A DNA stretch of 13,796 nucleotides. Origin: CAYFUR01 sp964346275. Lineage in GTDB: Bacteria; Sumerlaeota; Sumerlaeia; SLMS01. The stretch covers positions 1 through 13,796 of the forward strand of contig CAYFUR010000099.1 of NCBI GenBank assembly GCA_964346275.1, read 5' to 3'. A model generated the notes under the pieces. That model saw only the letters and a program-made list of their open reading frames with translations, ran no database searches and was not told the DNA's origin. Below are positions 6,045 through 13,556 of the stretch, piece after piece. Made by a program: the position numbers and the translations under genes. Each line of letters begins with the position of its first letter. Positions within the stretch are counted from its first letter, which is position 1.

Positions 6045-6824
6045 ATGGAAAGCCCCGGGTTTCCTTCGGAGAATCCTGCCGTGCCCCCAGATTCCCAGCG
6101 TCCTTTCTTGTCCGTCGTGATTCCTTTCTATAACGAAGAGGAATCCGTGGTTTCTGTTTGCGAGGAAGTGGAGGAAGTTCTCGCCGGCCATGTTGAAGGC
6201 GGGTGGGAGTTGATCATGGTGGACGATGGCTCGAAAGACCGTACGGGGGAATTGATCGACCGGCTGGCACGCGTCTATACACATTTCACGGCGGTCCATC
6301 TTGTTCCAAACAATGGCCAGTCCGCCGCGCTGGAGGCGGGGTTCCGCGCTTCGCGGGGAAAGCTCATCGGAACGCTCGATGGCGATGGCCAGAATGATCC
6401 GCGCGATTTGCTCCCATTGATTTCGGAAATGGAAAGCCTGGGCGTCGATATGATGTGCGGCATACGCACGCGGCGCGCCGATAACTGGTTTCGTCGCTTT
6501 CAAAGCCGGGCCGCCAATCGGATCCGCTCCCGGATCCTGGGCGACCGGATCACCGACGTGGGCTGTTCGCTGCGGGTTTTCCGGCGGGCCATTGTCCGGA
6601 ATGTGGGGTTCTTTCGCCATGCCCACCGGTATTTCCCCGCCCTGGTCCAGATGCGGGGCTACAGCGTCGCGGAGACCCCCGTGCGCCACCGGGGCCGCCA
6701 GGCGGGGAAAAGCAAATACGGGGGGGGCTTTAACAGCCGGGCCTGGGCCGGCATTGTGGATTTGATGGGTGTCTACTGGCTGAAAAAACGCGCCCATAAA
6801 TACCGGACCCGGATTGTGAGATGA
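6045..6824 (+). CDS. Glycosyltransferase family 2, polyprenyl-phosphate sugar synthase type
   Basis: A 259-residue GT-A-fold enzyme. Seen: LSVVIPFYNEEES (22-34), the nucleotide-binding VDDGS (59-63), NNGQSAALEAGFR (89-101), the metal-binding DGDGQNDP (112-119, DxD-like), DVGCSLRVFRR (171-181) and a C-terminal RHRGRQAGKSKYG (214-226). This set matches the dolichyl/undecaprenyl-phosphate mannose or glucose synthase-like subfamily (DPM1, ArnC relatives), which moves a sugar from a nucleotide donor to a polyprenyl phosphate on the cytoplasmic face. There are no C-terminal membrane helices, unlike ArnC or GtrB, so membrane attachment must come from a partner or be peripheral. The downstream TVP38 gene overlaps by 4 nt (ATGA), implying translational coupling. 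The ATG at 6045 has only AGGGG upstream; a GTG at 6081 with GGAGA 8 nt upstream is a real alternative and would remove a 12-residue non-conserved tail. A TTGACA at 6002-6007 has no matching -10. Confidence 0.92.
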   Translation: MESPGFPSENPAVPPDSQRPFLSVVIPFYNEEESVVSVCEEVEEVLAGHVEGGWELIMVDDGSKDRTGELIDRLARVYTHFTAVHLVPNNGQSAALEAGFRASRGKLIGTLDGDGQNDPRDLLPLISEMESLGVDMMCGIRTRRADNWFRRFQSRAANRIRSRILGDRITDVGCSLRVFRRAIVRNVGFFRHAHRYFPALVQMRGYSVAETPVRHRGRQAGKSKYGGGFNSRAWAGIVDLMGVYWLKKRAHKYRTRIVR

Positions 6825-7621
6825 GCTTGAAGGAGAAAACGCCTCCCCCCTCGGATCCGATTTCTTCCGCGGCGGAGAAGGTTCTCGATCCGCTGGAGAA
6901 GGCGCGTGTTCGGCGGAAAGACCGGACGGCGCTTCTCAAGGATATTCTGCGTATTTTTCTGATCGGCCTGTTCTTCGTGGCGGCGGGATGGGTCTTCAAG
7001 GGGTTGGATGTCGAATGGGCCCGCGATGAACTTCATCCCGACGCTTCGATAGCCGGGCGGCTGCAAAGCTACGTGATTTTCATCGTGCTCGCCAGCCTGC
7101 TGCAATCGGTCGGGCTGTTTCGCTGGTTCGTTTGCATGGTGGCTGGTGGTATATACGGAGCATTCATCGGCGTGATTCTGTCCATGACGTCGTCGCTTCT
7201 TGGCGCTCTCGGAACCTACATGATTGGAAGTTCGCTGCTTCGCGGGGTCGTCCGGCGCCGCCTGAAGGCCCGGCGCATCGAACGGTGGAAAGGCCTTCTC
7301 AACGACAACCCGTTTTTCGGCACATTGTATATGCGCATGTTTCCCGCGTCCAACGCGGTGTTGACGGGATTGCTTTGCGGGACGGTGCGCATCCGGCTTC
7401 GGCCCTATTTCGCCGCAAACTTCATCGGGTTCCTTCCACAAACCGTTATCTTTTGCCTGCTTGGCAGCGGAGCCGTGAAGGCCAGGCCGAATCAGCTTGC
7501 CATGGGCATTGCCCTGTTCTTTGTCGTTTTACTGGCCCAGTGGCTGACGATGAACAAGATGAAAAAGCGGCGCGAGTTTAAGGCTTTCCAGAAAGCCGCT
7601 CAAGAAAACAGCGAGTTCTGA
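6821..7621 (+). CDS. TVP38/TMEM64 (VTT / DedA superfamily) membrane protein
   Basis: A 266-residue integral membrane protein. Seen: a 40-residue charged cytoplasmic N-terminus, then hydrophobic segments at about 41-60, 83-99, 103-137 (with GGIYGAFIGVILSMTSSLLG, the re-entrant loop region), 195-217 and 225-243, plus the family motif around 169-186 (LYMRMFPASNAVLTG). This is the VTT-domain pattern of SNARE-associated Golgi/TVP38/DedA proteins, several of which are proposed or shown to act as lipid scramblases or flippases, including undecaprenyl-phosphate recycling by DedA members. Substrate here is unknown. The start ATG overlaps the GT2 stop (ATGA) and lacks its own strong ribosome binding site, so translation is coupled. 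The Lys/Arg-rich C-terminus (247-258) is predicted cytoplasmic. The gene converges on rpe with a 50-nt gap containing only a weak 7-bp inverted repeat (7639-7645 with 7666-7672). Confidence 0.88.
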   Translation: MSLKEKTPPPSDPISSAAEKVLDPLEKARVRRKDRTALLKDILRIFLIGLFFVAAGWVFKGLDVEWARDELHPDASIAGRLQSYVIFIVLASLLQSVGLFRWFVCMVAGGIYGAFIGVILSMTSSLLGALGTYMIGSSLLRGVVRRRLKARRIERWKGLLNDNPFFGTLYMRMFPASNAVLTGLLCGTVRIRLRPYFAANFIGFLPQTVIFCLLGSGAVKARPNQLAMGIALFFVVLLAQWLTMNKMKKRREFKAFQKAAQENSEF

Positions 7622-7671
7622 GCCGCCTTCCCGTTGGAAGCCCGGCGGGGCGCATGAGCCAAGAACCGGGC

Positions 7672-8406
7672 TCAGCGGATTTCCGAGAGGCTCTTGCGCA
7701 GTGCCTTGACGTTTTCCTTCACCTTGCCGTTGCGAAAAACCGAAGAGCCTGCAACCAGCACGTCGCTGCCCGCAGCGACGGCAAGGGGGGCTGTTTCCGA
7801 GGAAATTCCCCCGTCCACCTGTATCAGGTAGGAGAGCCCTTCCTGCTCGCGGAGGTGCACCAGCTCGCGCACTTTGTTCAGGGTGCCGGGGATCAGCTTC
7901 TGGCCTCCGAATCCCGGCTCCACGGTCATGACCAGAACCAGGTCGGCGCTTTCCAGATGGGGCTTGATTTCCTCGACGCGGGTTTTCGGGCGGAGGGATA
8001 GGCCGGACTGGACGCCCTGGCGGCGGATATATCGCAGGAGATTCGTCGTGTCGCCGCCCGCGGCCTCGATGTGAAAGGTGATGAGCTGTGCGCCCGCGTT
8101 GGCAAAGGGCTTCACGTAGGAGCGCGGATCTTCGATCATCAGATGCACATCGAAATACATCTGTTTGCTGAGGGGGCGGATCGATTCGACGACGCCAGGC
8201 CCAAAAGTGAGATTGGGCACGAAATGGCCGTCCATGATATCGAGATGAAGCCAGCGGCAGCCGGCCTGGCGGATTGCCTGCAGTTCGCTGCGCAGCTTGC
8301 TGAAGTCGGCGGCCAGCAGCGAGGGAGCAATGTGAACCCCCCGGCCGCGTGCACTGGGAAAGCGCGGCCGCTTCGTCTTCCCTTTCCCTGCTGATGCTTT
8401 TGCCAC
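7672..8406 (-). CDS. rpe: Ribulose-phosphate 3-epimerase
   Basis: Interconverts ribulose 5-phosphate and xylulose 5-phosphate in the pentose phosphate or Calvin pathway. The 244-residue TIM barrel shows all the family marks: IAPSLLAADF (26-35), HLDIMDGHFVPN (54-65, catalytic Asp56 and metal ligand His54), FDVHLMIEDP (85-94, metal ligand His88), MTVEPGFGGQ (160-169, phosphate and lid region), QVDGGI (196-201, catalytic Asp198) and the VAGSSVF phosphate loop (218-224). The GTG at 8406 is taken as the start because GGGAG lies 7 nt upstream and no start codon lies closer to the conserved core. It adds a basic 24-residue N-terminal extension not found in most epimerases, rich in Lys, Arg, Gly and Ser. 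The frame continues to a TTG at 8493 without support. It lies 209 nt after the TPR gene on the same strand and converges on the TVP38 gene. Confidence 0.95.
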   Translation of the reverse strand: MAKASAGKGKTKRPRFPSARGRGVHIAPSLLAADFSKLRSELQAIRQAGCRWLHLDIMDGHFVPNLTFGPGVVESIRPLSKQMYFDVHLMIEDPRSYVKPFANAGAQLITFHIEAAGGDTTNLLRYIRRQGVQSGLSLRPKTRVEEIKPHLESADLVLVMTVEPGFGGQKLIPGTLNKVRELVHLREQEGLSYLIQVDGGISSETAPLAVAAGSDVLVAGSSVFRNGKVKENVKALRKSLSEIR

Positions 8407-8615
8407 GGATTCGCTCCCGGAATCAAAACGGATATATCGAGGGCCTCTTCCACGAGAAACCACAGCGTTGCCAGCGGAGAACGCACAGTGCAAGCAAAGA
8501 AGAGTATCGAGAAAATCCTTGCGCTCTGCTGAGTGCGGCTTCGAACAGCGCTACCGGGGGGCACGCCGCGGAGCAAGGAAATGTCAGGGGAAACCCGGAG
8601 AAATGCTGCGTTGAA

Positions 8616-9767
8616 TCAGCGGCCGCGCAGCTGCTGCAGGGCCGTTTGGGCCATGCGGCCCTCAAAAGTGGATGGGGCAACGGCGACAAGGCGCTCGTAG
8701 GTTTCCACGGCTTCGCGCCGTTCGTTGCGCGCGGCGTAGACCTGGGCGAGGCCGAGCAGCGCCGAAGTGTTCTCGGACTTGAGGGCCAGCGCCTTCTTGA
8801 AGGAGCTTTCCGCTTCTATGAGTAGTTCGCGGCTGTCGCGGGAAGTGGCGCTGAGCGAACGGGCCTGGTTGCGCAGGGCCTGGCCCAGATCGATCCAGTT
8901 ATTCGTTTCCGCCGGGGCCGTTTCCGTGGCTTCCCGGAAAGCCTCTGATGCGCTTGCATAGCGGCGCTCGCGCAATTCGGCGTTGCCATGAGCGCGAAGC
9001 GCTTGCACCAGCGCGGCTTCCAGCGTGTCGCTGTGTTCCGGATACTGGTCCACGGCATCGCGGAGAAGTTCCGCCGCTTGCTGTGGCTCGCCTTCCTGGA
9101 TCAGGCGGGTGGCTTCCGCGGTTTTGCTTTCCACTTCCGGTGGCAGATCGGGTTCCGAAGCGGTCAGCGAGGAAAGCGATTGCTGGGTCATGACACTACG
9201 GACGTAGCTTGTTGCCGCCGCGACGCCGAAAAGCATCCCGCCGGTGATGCCGACCGCCAGGGTGACGGCTGCCGCCGTGCGCCAGCGGCGCGATTTGCTG
9301 AAGGAATGGAGGGCCACGCGCGGCCGGGGAAGGGCTTTTTTCTCGGGACGAAGCAGGCCGGCGGCTTTCCCCGCTGTTTCGGAAGCTTCTTCGTCTTCAT
9401 CTTCTTCGAGCGCGCTGCCTTGTTCGGCGAGGGCATAGAGGTCCGCCAGGCCGATGGCGCGTTCCGGCTCCGCCGCCTCGTCTCCTTCATCAATGGAGGC
9501 GAGAAGGCGATAAGTGCGCCTCATTTCCCGCTGGGGAATCCCGTTTTCGAGGATTTGCTGTTCCACGGCCTCTTCGAGGAGCTGGCGTGCGCGGGTGCAG
9601 AAAGGGGCGGCGGCCATGGCGCGCCGATAGCACACGATGGCGCGCGTCCAATCGCTGTTCTCTTCGGCTTTCAGGCCTTCGGCGCACCATTCCTCGGCGT
9701 CCTGGGGAACACGGCGCTTCCTGGAAGGTTCTTCTTCCTGGTCTTTGAATGTGGGAAAGAGTTTCAT
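8616..9767 (-). CDS. Single-pass membrane protein with C-terminal TPR domain
   Basis: A 383-residue protein read from the ATG at 9767 (MKLFPTFKDQ); no good ribosome binding site is visible and a TTG at 9797 is a weak alternative. The N-terminal part (1-163) is charged, with a TPR-like helical pair around 22-65, an Asp/Glu-rich stretch (120-130), and a basic segment (141-163) directly before the membrane helix (about 164-187). By the positive-inside rule the N-terminus is cytoplasmic and residues 190-383 are outside. The outer part holds TPR-like repeats at about 213-245 (ATRLIQEGEPQQAAELLRDA), 250-285, 289-332 and 334-367 (ALLGLAQVYAARNERREAVE). The family is not recognisable beyond this; a periplasmic scaffold or assembly role is possible. 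It is divergently transcribed from the GT-C gene with a 174-nt intergenic region that shows no firm promoter. Confidence 0.8.
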   Translation of the reverse strand: MKLFPTFKDQEEEPSRKRRVPQDAEEWCAEGLKAEENSDWTRAIVCYRRAMAAAPFCTRARQLLEEAVEQQILENGIPQREMRRTYRLLASIDEGDEAAEPERAIGLADLYALAEQGSALEEDEDEEASETAGKAAGLLRPEKKALPRPRVALHSFSKSRRWRTAAAVTLAVGITGGMLFGVAAATSYVRSVMTQQSLSSLTASEPDLPPEVESKTAEATRLIQEGEPQQAAELLRDAVDQYPEHSDTLEAALVQALRAHGNAELRERRYASASEAFREATETAPAETNNWIDLGQALRNQARSLSATSRDSRELLIEAESSFKKALALKSENTSALLGLAQVYAARNERREAVETYERLVAVAPSTFEGRMAQTALQQLRGR

Positions 9768-9941
9768 CGGGAGCAGTAACAACCGGAGCAGAGTCAACCC
9801 ATAGGAAATACAAGTTCCCGCCCTTGCGCCAACACCATCAAGAAAAAACTGGCTTTCCCGCCCCGCTTAATTTCCCTTTCCTTGACGCCAGCAAGCGGAT
9901 TTCGTCTTTCGACGCTCACCCATCCGCTCCATGGTTTCTCT

Positions 9942-12068
9942 ATGGAAGAAGACGACCTTTACATCCCAGCCCTCGACGACGAGCCCGAGCAACCGGCGGG
10001 GAACACGCCCAGGCCGGAAGAGGAGTCCAAGGCTCAAGAGAAGGAGCCTGCGCCGCCTCCGCCGGGGAAAAGGGAAAACCACCCGCGATGGCCGCGCCGC
10101 CGGGTGGTCAGGCTCGTTTGCCATGCCTTGATCATCCTGGTGCTTCTCCTTCCCTTTGTGGATTTTCTGCGGGTTTCCCTGGGGCGCATGTTCTATCCCT
10201 TCGAGGTCGAATGGCTTGAAGGGGAGGTGGCTGTTTACGCCGTGCGCTGGCAGCAGGAGCCTTCACTTTCCTTTCTCTATCCTCCTTACGAGGAGGGCCA
10301 ATACGTTCCCCATCTCTATCCGCCGCTTTACCAGATCGTTCTCTCGGAGATTCAGGGCTTCCTGGGCGGGCCGATGCTGGGCCTGGGCAGGCTGCTTTCC
10401 TTTGCGTCCGTGCTGACTCTGATGGCGGCGGTGGCTTTCATCGTACGCGAAGCCACGCATTCCTGGTGGGCCGCCGCCGGGGGAGCGCTTCTCTACCCGA
10501 TTTTCTTCAAAGCAAGCGGCTTCTGGTATGATCTCGTCCGCGTGGATTCTTTCGCTTATGCGCTGGCGCTTTGGTCGGTTTTTTTCGTTGTAAGGCGGGG
10601 CGGTGGCGTGCCGTCGCTTCTGCTCGGATTCGCTTTCGGGCTTCTGGCTCATTTTTCCAAACAAACCGCCATCTTTCTTCCGATCCTGGCCTTCTTTTCA
10701 CGGGGCGCCGTGTCGCTGGCGCAGATTCTTGCCGATCCCCTTCCCCTCAAGAGGGCGGGAATCGCGCCGCGCGGCGTCGCTTATCTGAAACACCCCTATG
10801 CGGTGGTTTTTCTGGTTCTTCCGATCCTGCTGATCACGTTGAATCTCCTGTATTTCATTCAACAGGGGCTTTTGGGATCGATCGGCTTCTACCTCTACGA
10901 AGTCGGCAAAAGCCATAATATCTTTTATCACAAGATTATCGACGAAGGATATCAGAGCCTGTGGCAATACCAGGTGTTTCTGGCGTGGATGCTCCCGCTG
11001 GGGATCTGGGCCAATGGGATGCTGCGCTCGTGGAAACCATGGTGGGAGGCGGTGGTGGCCCTTGTGCTGGGAATCTTCGTCACGGGGATTGCCGCGGATT
11101 ATCTGAATGGGCTGGCGGCGGAATGGCAAAGCGTGCGCGGGCTTTCAATCGAGGGGTTTCTTTCGCCCGAGGCGATGAAGATCGTGGCCGCTTCCTGGCC
11201 GGAGCCGGTGCGCTGGGCCGCCGCGGCCAGCCTCGGCGGATTGGTTATCTGGGGTCTTCGCTGGCTGCTCTACCGCACGGTTGTTCCCGGCGCATGGTGG
11301 ATCGGGGCGCTTTTCGCCGCCCAGCATGTGGCTTTGGTGACCTGGGTTAAGATCGGCGGATTCGTAAACAACTTCATCCCGCTTTTTGCGGTACAGAGCG
11401 TTCTCTTCGGCCTGGCGCTGGCCTGGATCTTTCGCGGGGCGCGGCGGCTCTCGATCCAGGGAGGCACCATCGCGGCCGGCGCCCTGGTCTTCCTGATCGT
11501 GGCCGCCTCGTGGTTCGGGACCCGGGGATTTCTTGCCGCCCGCAATCCGGAGAACTCTCTTTATCGCCGCGCCATTGCCTCGATCCCGCCGCCGGAGCGG
11601 GATCGGATCCCCTCGTGGTGGGTGGTCGATGGCCTTCGCTATGATACGAAGGACAATCCCCTGGGCGGCCAGATTCCCGCCGAATCCACGGAAGAGTGGG
11701 GGCCGCGGCTCCTCGACCGCATCGCGGAGTTGCAAGAGGACGGCGGCGTGTACCTGCCCCATCAGAACTTTCTCGGCCACCTCGCCGGTGTGCCCATCCG
11801 TCCTTCCATCGATTCCATCCGCGATGTTGCTTACACGGGACGCCCCACGCCGGAGCCGCTGCTGCGAATGATCCACGAGCGCGAGTATCAATACATTATC
11901 ACGATGATGGATTTGCGCTACGAGTGGATGCCGGGGGATTTCAGCGCCGCCATGAAAGAGAATTACGAGTTGCTGGGAGAGCTTCTGCCGGAGGCACCGA
12001 GAGAAGCTTATCGTCCCGTGACTGGAGTTTCGCTTCGCCCCGAGTTGATCTATCGGGCGAAAGAATGA
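9942..12068 (+). CDS. GT-C-like polytopic membrane glycosyltransferase (ArnT/PMT-like, family 39-type)
   Basis: A 708-residue protein read from the ATG at 9942; an upstream TTG at 9882 is unnecessary, and no strong ribosome binding site is seen. Residues 1-54 are a disordered acidic/proline-rich cytoplasmic tail ending in PRRRVVR. Ten or more hydrophobic segments follow from about 58 to 535. The first outer loop has YPFEVEWLEGEV (85-96) and, further on, HLYPPLYQ (124-131). Acidic residues in the first loop (Glu88, Glu90, Glu93) are where GT-C enzymes keep their catalytic acid, and the WLEG then YPPLY pattern is typical of a large group of uncharacterised ArnT-like proteins. A soluble region of roughly 170 residues (535-708) ends the protein and is probably periplasmic. 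Known relatives transfer a sugar from a polyprenyl-phosphate donor to lipid A, proteins or glycans; the acceptor here is unknown. Confidence 0.82.
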   Translation: MEEDDLYIPALDDEPEQPAGNTPRPEEESKAQEKEPAPPPPGKRENHPRWPRRRVVRLVCHALIILVLLLPFVDFLRVSLGRMFYPFEVEWLEGEVAVYAVRWQQEPSLSFLYPPYEEGQYVPHLYPPLYQIVLSEIQGFLGGPMLGLGRLLSFASVLTLMAAVAFIVREATHSWWAAAGGALLYPIFFKASGFWYDLVRVDSFAYALALWSVFFVVRRGGGVPSLLLGFAFGLLAHFSKQTAIFLPILAFFSRGAVSLAQILADPLPLKRAGIAPRGVAYLKHPYAVVFLVLPILLITLNLLYFIQQGLLGSIGFYLYEVGKSHNIFYHKIIDEGYQSLWQYQVFLAWMLPLGIWANGMLRSWKPWWEAVVALVLGIFVTGIAADYLNGLAAEWQSVRGLSIEGFLSPEAMKIVAASWPEPVRWAAAASLGGLVIWGLRWLLYRTVVPGAWWIGALFAAQHVALVTWVKIGGFVNNFIPLFAVQSVLFGLALAWIFRGARRLSIQGGTIAAGALVFLIVAASWFGTRGFLAARNPENSLYRRAIASIPPPERDRIPSWWVVDGLRYDTKDNPLGGQIPAESTEEWGPRLLDRIAELQEDGGVYLPHQNFLGHLAGVPIRPSIDSIRDVAYTGRPTPEPLLRMIHEREYQYIITMMDLRYEWMPGDFSAAMKENYELLGELLPEAPREAYRPVTGVSLRPELIYRAKE

Positions 12069-12270
12069 CTGTTCCCCGCAAATTGAGAAGATTCTTGGCA
12101 GAAGACGGGAAATTCACAACTTACAGCAAGAATTTCATTGGCATTTCCCGTCCTCCAGGCAAAGTGAGTGATAGACGGCGTTTTGATCGCCCATTGTGTT
12201 CTGATAACCTTCCAATGCCTCACTTCGCCCGCCGGGCGGGTGTGGGCTATCTTCTCCGGAGTATGGTGCT
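12069..12270 (+). promoter_or_regulatory. Structured 202-nt leader/intergenic region upstream of the aminotransferase
   Basis: Several inverted repeats occur here: (1) a perfect 10-bp pair 12104-12113 with 12143-12152; (2) a perfect 7-bp pair 12109-12115 with 12130-12136, which uses part of the same left arm and so competes with (1); (3) an 11-bp pair with one A-C mismatch, 12158-12168 with 12219-12229, enclosing a small GGCG/CGCC hairpin (12177-12191); (4) CCCGC/GCGGG at 12228-12240. There is no T tract. A weak promoter candidate TTGATC - 16 nt - TAACCT lies at 12183-12210; if used, only (4) would be in the transcript. I do not recognise a known riboswitch; no lysine or SAM riboswitch consensus is evident. 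Confidence 0.35.
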
Positions 12271-13545
12271 TTGACAGTCGCAACGCAGAAAGAATACCCC
12301 TGGAGCGCACGTGCCGAGCGCACCGGTGATTCGCAGATTTCCTGGCTCTTGCAGTATGCCATCGAAATTCCCGGCATGTTATCCCTCGCCGCGGGGCTGG
12401 TCGACCAGACGACTCTGCCCGAGGATTTGCTGCGCGAGGCCATCGACAAGGTTTTCGAAAACCCGGATTCCGGCCGAAGCGCCCTCCAGTATGGGGGCAC
12501 CGCCGGCCTTCTGGAATTGCGCCAGCTCATGGCCAAAAAACTCGAGAAGCAGGGCCTTCGGAACGTCGATCCCGATTGCATGGTGATTTCCAACGGCGGC
12601 CAGCAGTCGCTCTTCACGATTACCGAATGCTTCGTTGATCCCGGCGACGTGGTCCTCGTGGAAGATCCGACCTATTTCGTCTATACAGATACGCTCCAGG
12701 CAGCGGGCGCCCGGGTGCTCGGTGTGACCACCGATGAAGAGGGGATTGTTCCCGAGGCGCTGGAGGAGCGATTCGAGCAGCTCCACAAAGAGGGCCTGCG
12801 CAACCGGCTGAAGATTCTCTACGTCATGAGCTACTTCTCCAACCCGAAGGGCTGCAACATGTCGGAGGAGCGCCGCCGGCGCGTCTATGACGTGTATCGG
12901 CGCGAGGCCGACCGGGCGGGGAATTTCGTCCTGATCGAGGATGCTTCCTACCGCGATTTGTTTCTGGAGGGGAAAGACGAGCCCTTTATCAAGTCCTTCG
13001 ACCCGGATAATGAATACGTTTTCACCTGCGGCACCTTCAGCAAGGCGCTCGCCCCGGGGCTCCGGCTCGGATGGAGCTATATGCCCAAGGAGCTGCAGGT
13101 TGCGCTGTGCCGGCAAAAGGGAAACCAGGATTTCGGCTCCACGAATATGAACCAGCGCATTCTCCGCGCCCTGCTCGAGTCCGGCTCCTACGAAGTTGCG
13201 GCGGATCGATTCCGCTCGCGTTACCGCGCCAAGCGCGATGCGTTGCTGGAAGCCATCGAAGAGTTCTGGCCCAAGGAGACATACGTTCTCAAACCAATGG
13301 GCGGACTGTATATCTGGGTCAAGTTGCCTGGTATCAACACCGATCCCGGCGGCCAGTTTTTCGAGGAAGCTCTTCGCGAGAAAGTGCTCTATGTTCCCGG
13401 GGCCTATTGCTTCTGCAAGGAAACGCAGGAGCCCAAGCCCCATAACGCCATGCGCACCTGCTATGGTGTCATCGACATCGAGCCGATGCGGGAAGCCGTG
13501 CGGCGTTTGGGCGACGTGGCAAAACGCGTCAAAGACACGACATAA
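12271..13545 (+). CDS. PLP-dependent fold-type I aminotransferase (2-aminoadipate / aromatic aminotransferase-like, MocR-LysN group)
   Basis: A 424-residue cytoplasmic enzyme. Seen: the substrate-loop start SLAAGLVDQTTLP (38-50), LQYGGTAGLLELR (72-84), NGGQQSL (108-114, cofactor phosphate), DPTYFVY (132-138), NP (191-192), IEDASYRDL (222-230, Asp224 and Tyr227 contact PLP), the Schiff-base lysine in TFSKALAPGLRLGW (Lys258, Arg265) and Arg395 (MRTCYG), which binds the substrate carboxylate. This matches stand-alone aminotransferases related to LysN and the catalytic domain of MocR regulators; no DNA-binding domain is attached. The substrate cannot be told from sequence. The start is TTG at 12271: GGAG at 12258-12261 is 9 nt away, and the nearby ATG at 12263 is in another frame and stops after three codons. 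The diadenylate cyclase gene starts 11 nt after the stop, so they likely form an operon. Confidence 0.9.
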   Translation: MTVATQKEYPWSARAERTGDSQISWLLQYAIEIPGMLSLAAGLVDQTTLPEDLLREAIDKVFENPDSGRSALQYGGTAGLLELRQLMAKKLEKQGLRNVDPDCMVISNGGQQSLFTITECFVDPGDVVLVEDPTYFVYTDTLQAAGARVLGVTTDEEGIVPEALEERFEQLHKEGLRNRLKILYVMSYFSNPKGCNMSEERRRRVYDVYRREADRAGNFVLIEDASYRDLFLEGKDEPFIKSFDPDNEYVFTCGTFSKALAPGLRLGWSYMPKELQVALCRQKGNQDFGSTNMNQRILRALLESGSYEVAADRFRSRYRAKRDALLEAIEEFWPKETYVLKPMGGLYIWVKLPGINTDPGGQFFEEALREKVLYVPGAYCFCKETQEPKPHNAMRTCYGVIDIEPMREAVRRLGDVAKRVKDTT

Positions 13546-13556
13546 GCTAAGGCTCA

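Noticed and set aside
5949..6797. 282-codon open frame antisense to the GT2 gene, and a similar one at 6773-7441 antisense to the TVP38 gene
   Set aside because: Both oppose genes with complete family motifs and translational coupling.
7639..7672. 7-bp inverted repeat between the convergent TVP38 and rpe genes
   Set aside because: 20-nt loop, no T tract and overlap with the rpe stop codon make it too weak to call a terminator.
8988..9779. 263-codon + strand frame opposite the membrane TPR gene
   Set aside because: The - strand product has a coherent membrane helix and TPR repeats; the + product is Gly/Arg/Phe rich without domain features.
12263..12274. Mini-ORF ATG-GTG-CTT-TGA overlapping the TTG start of the aminotransferase
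   Set aside because: GGAG lies only 1 nt before this ATG, too close for initiation, and a three-codon peptide gives no further evidence.
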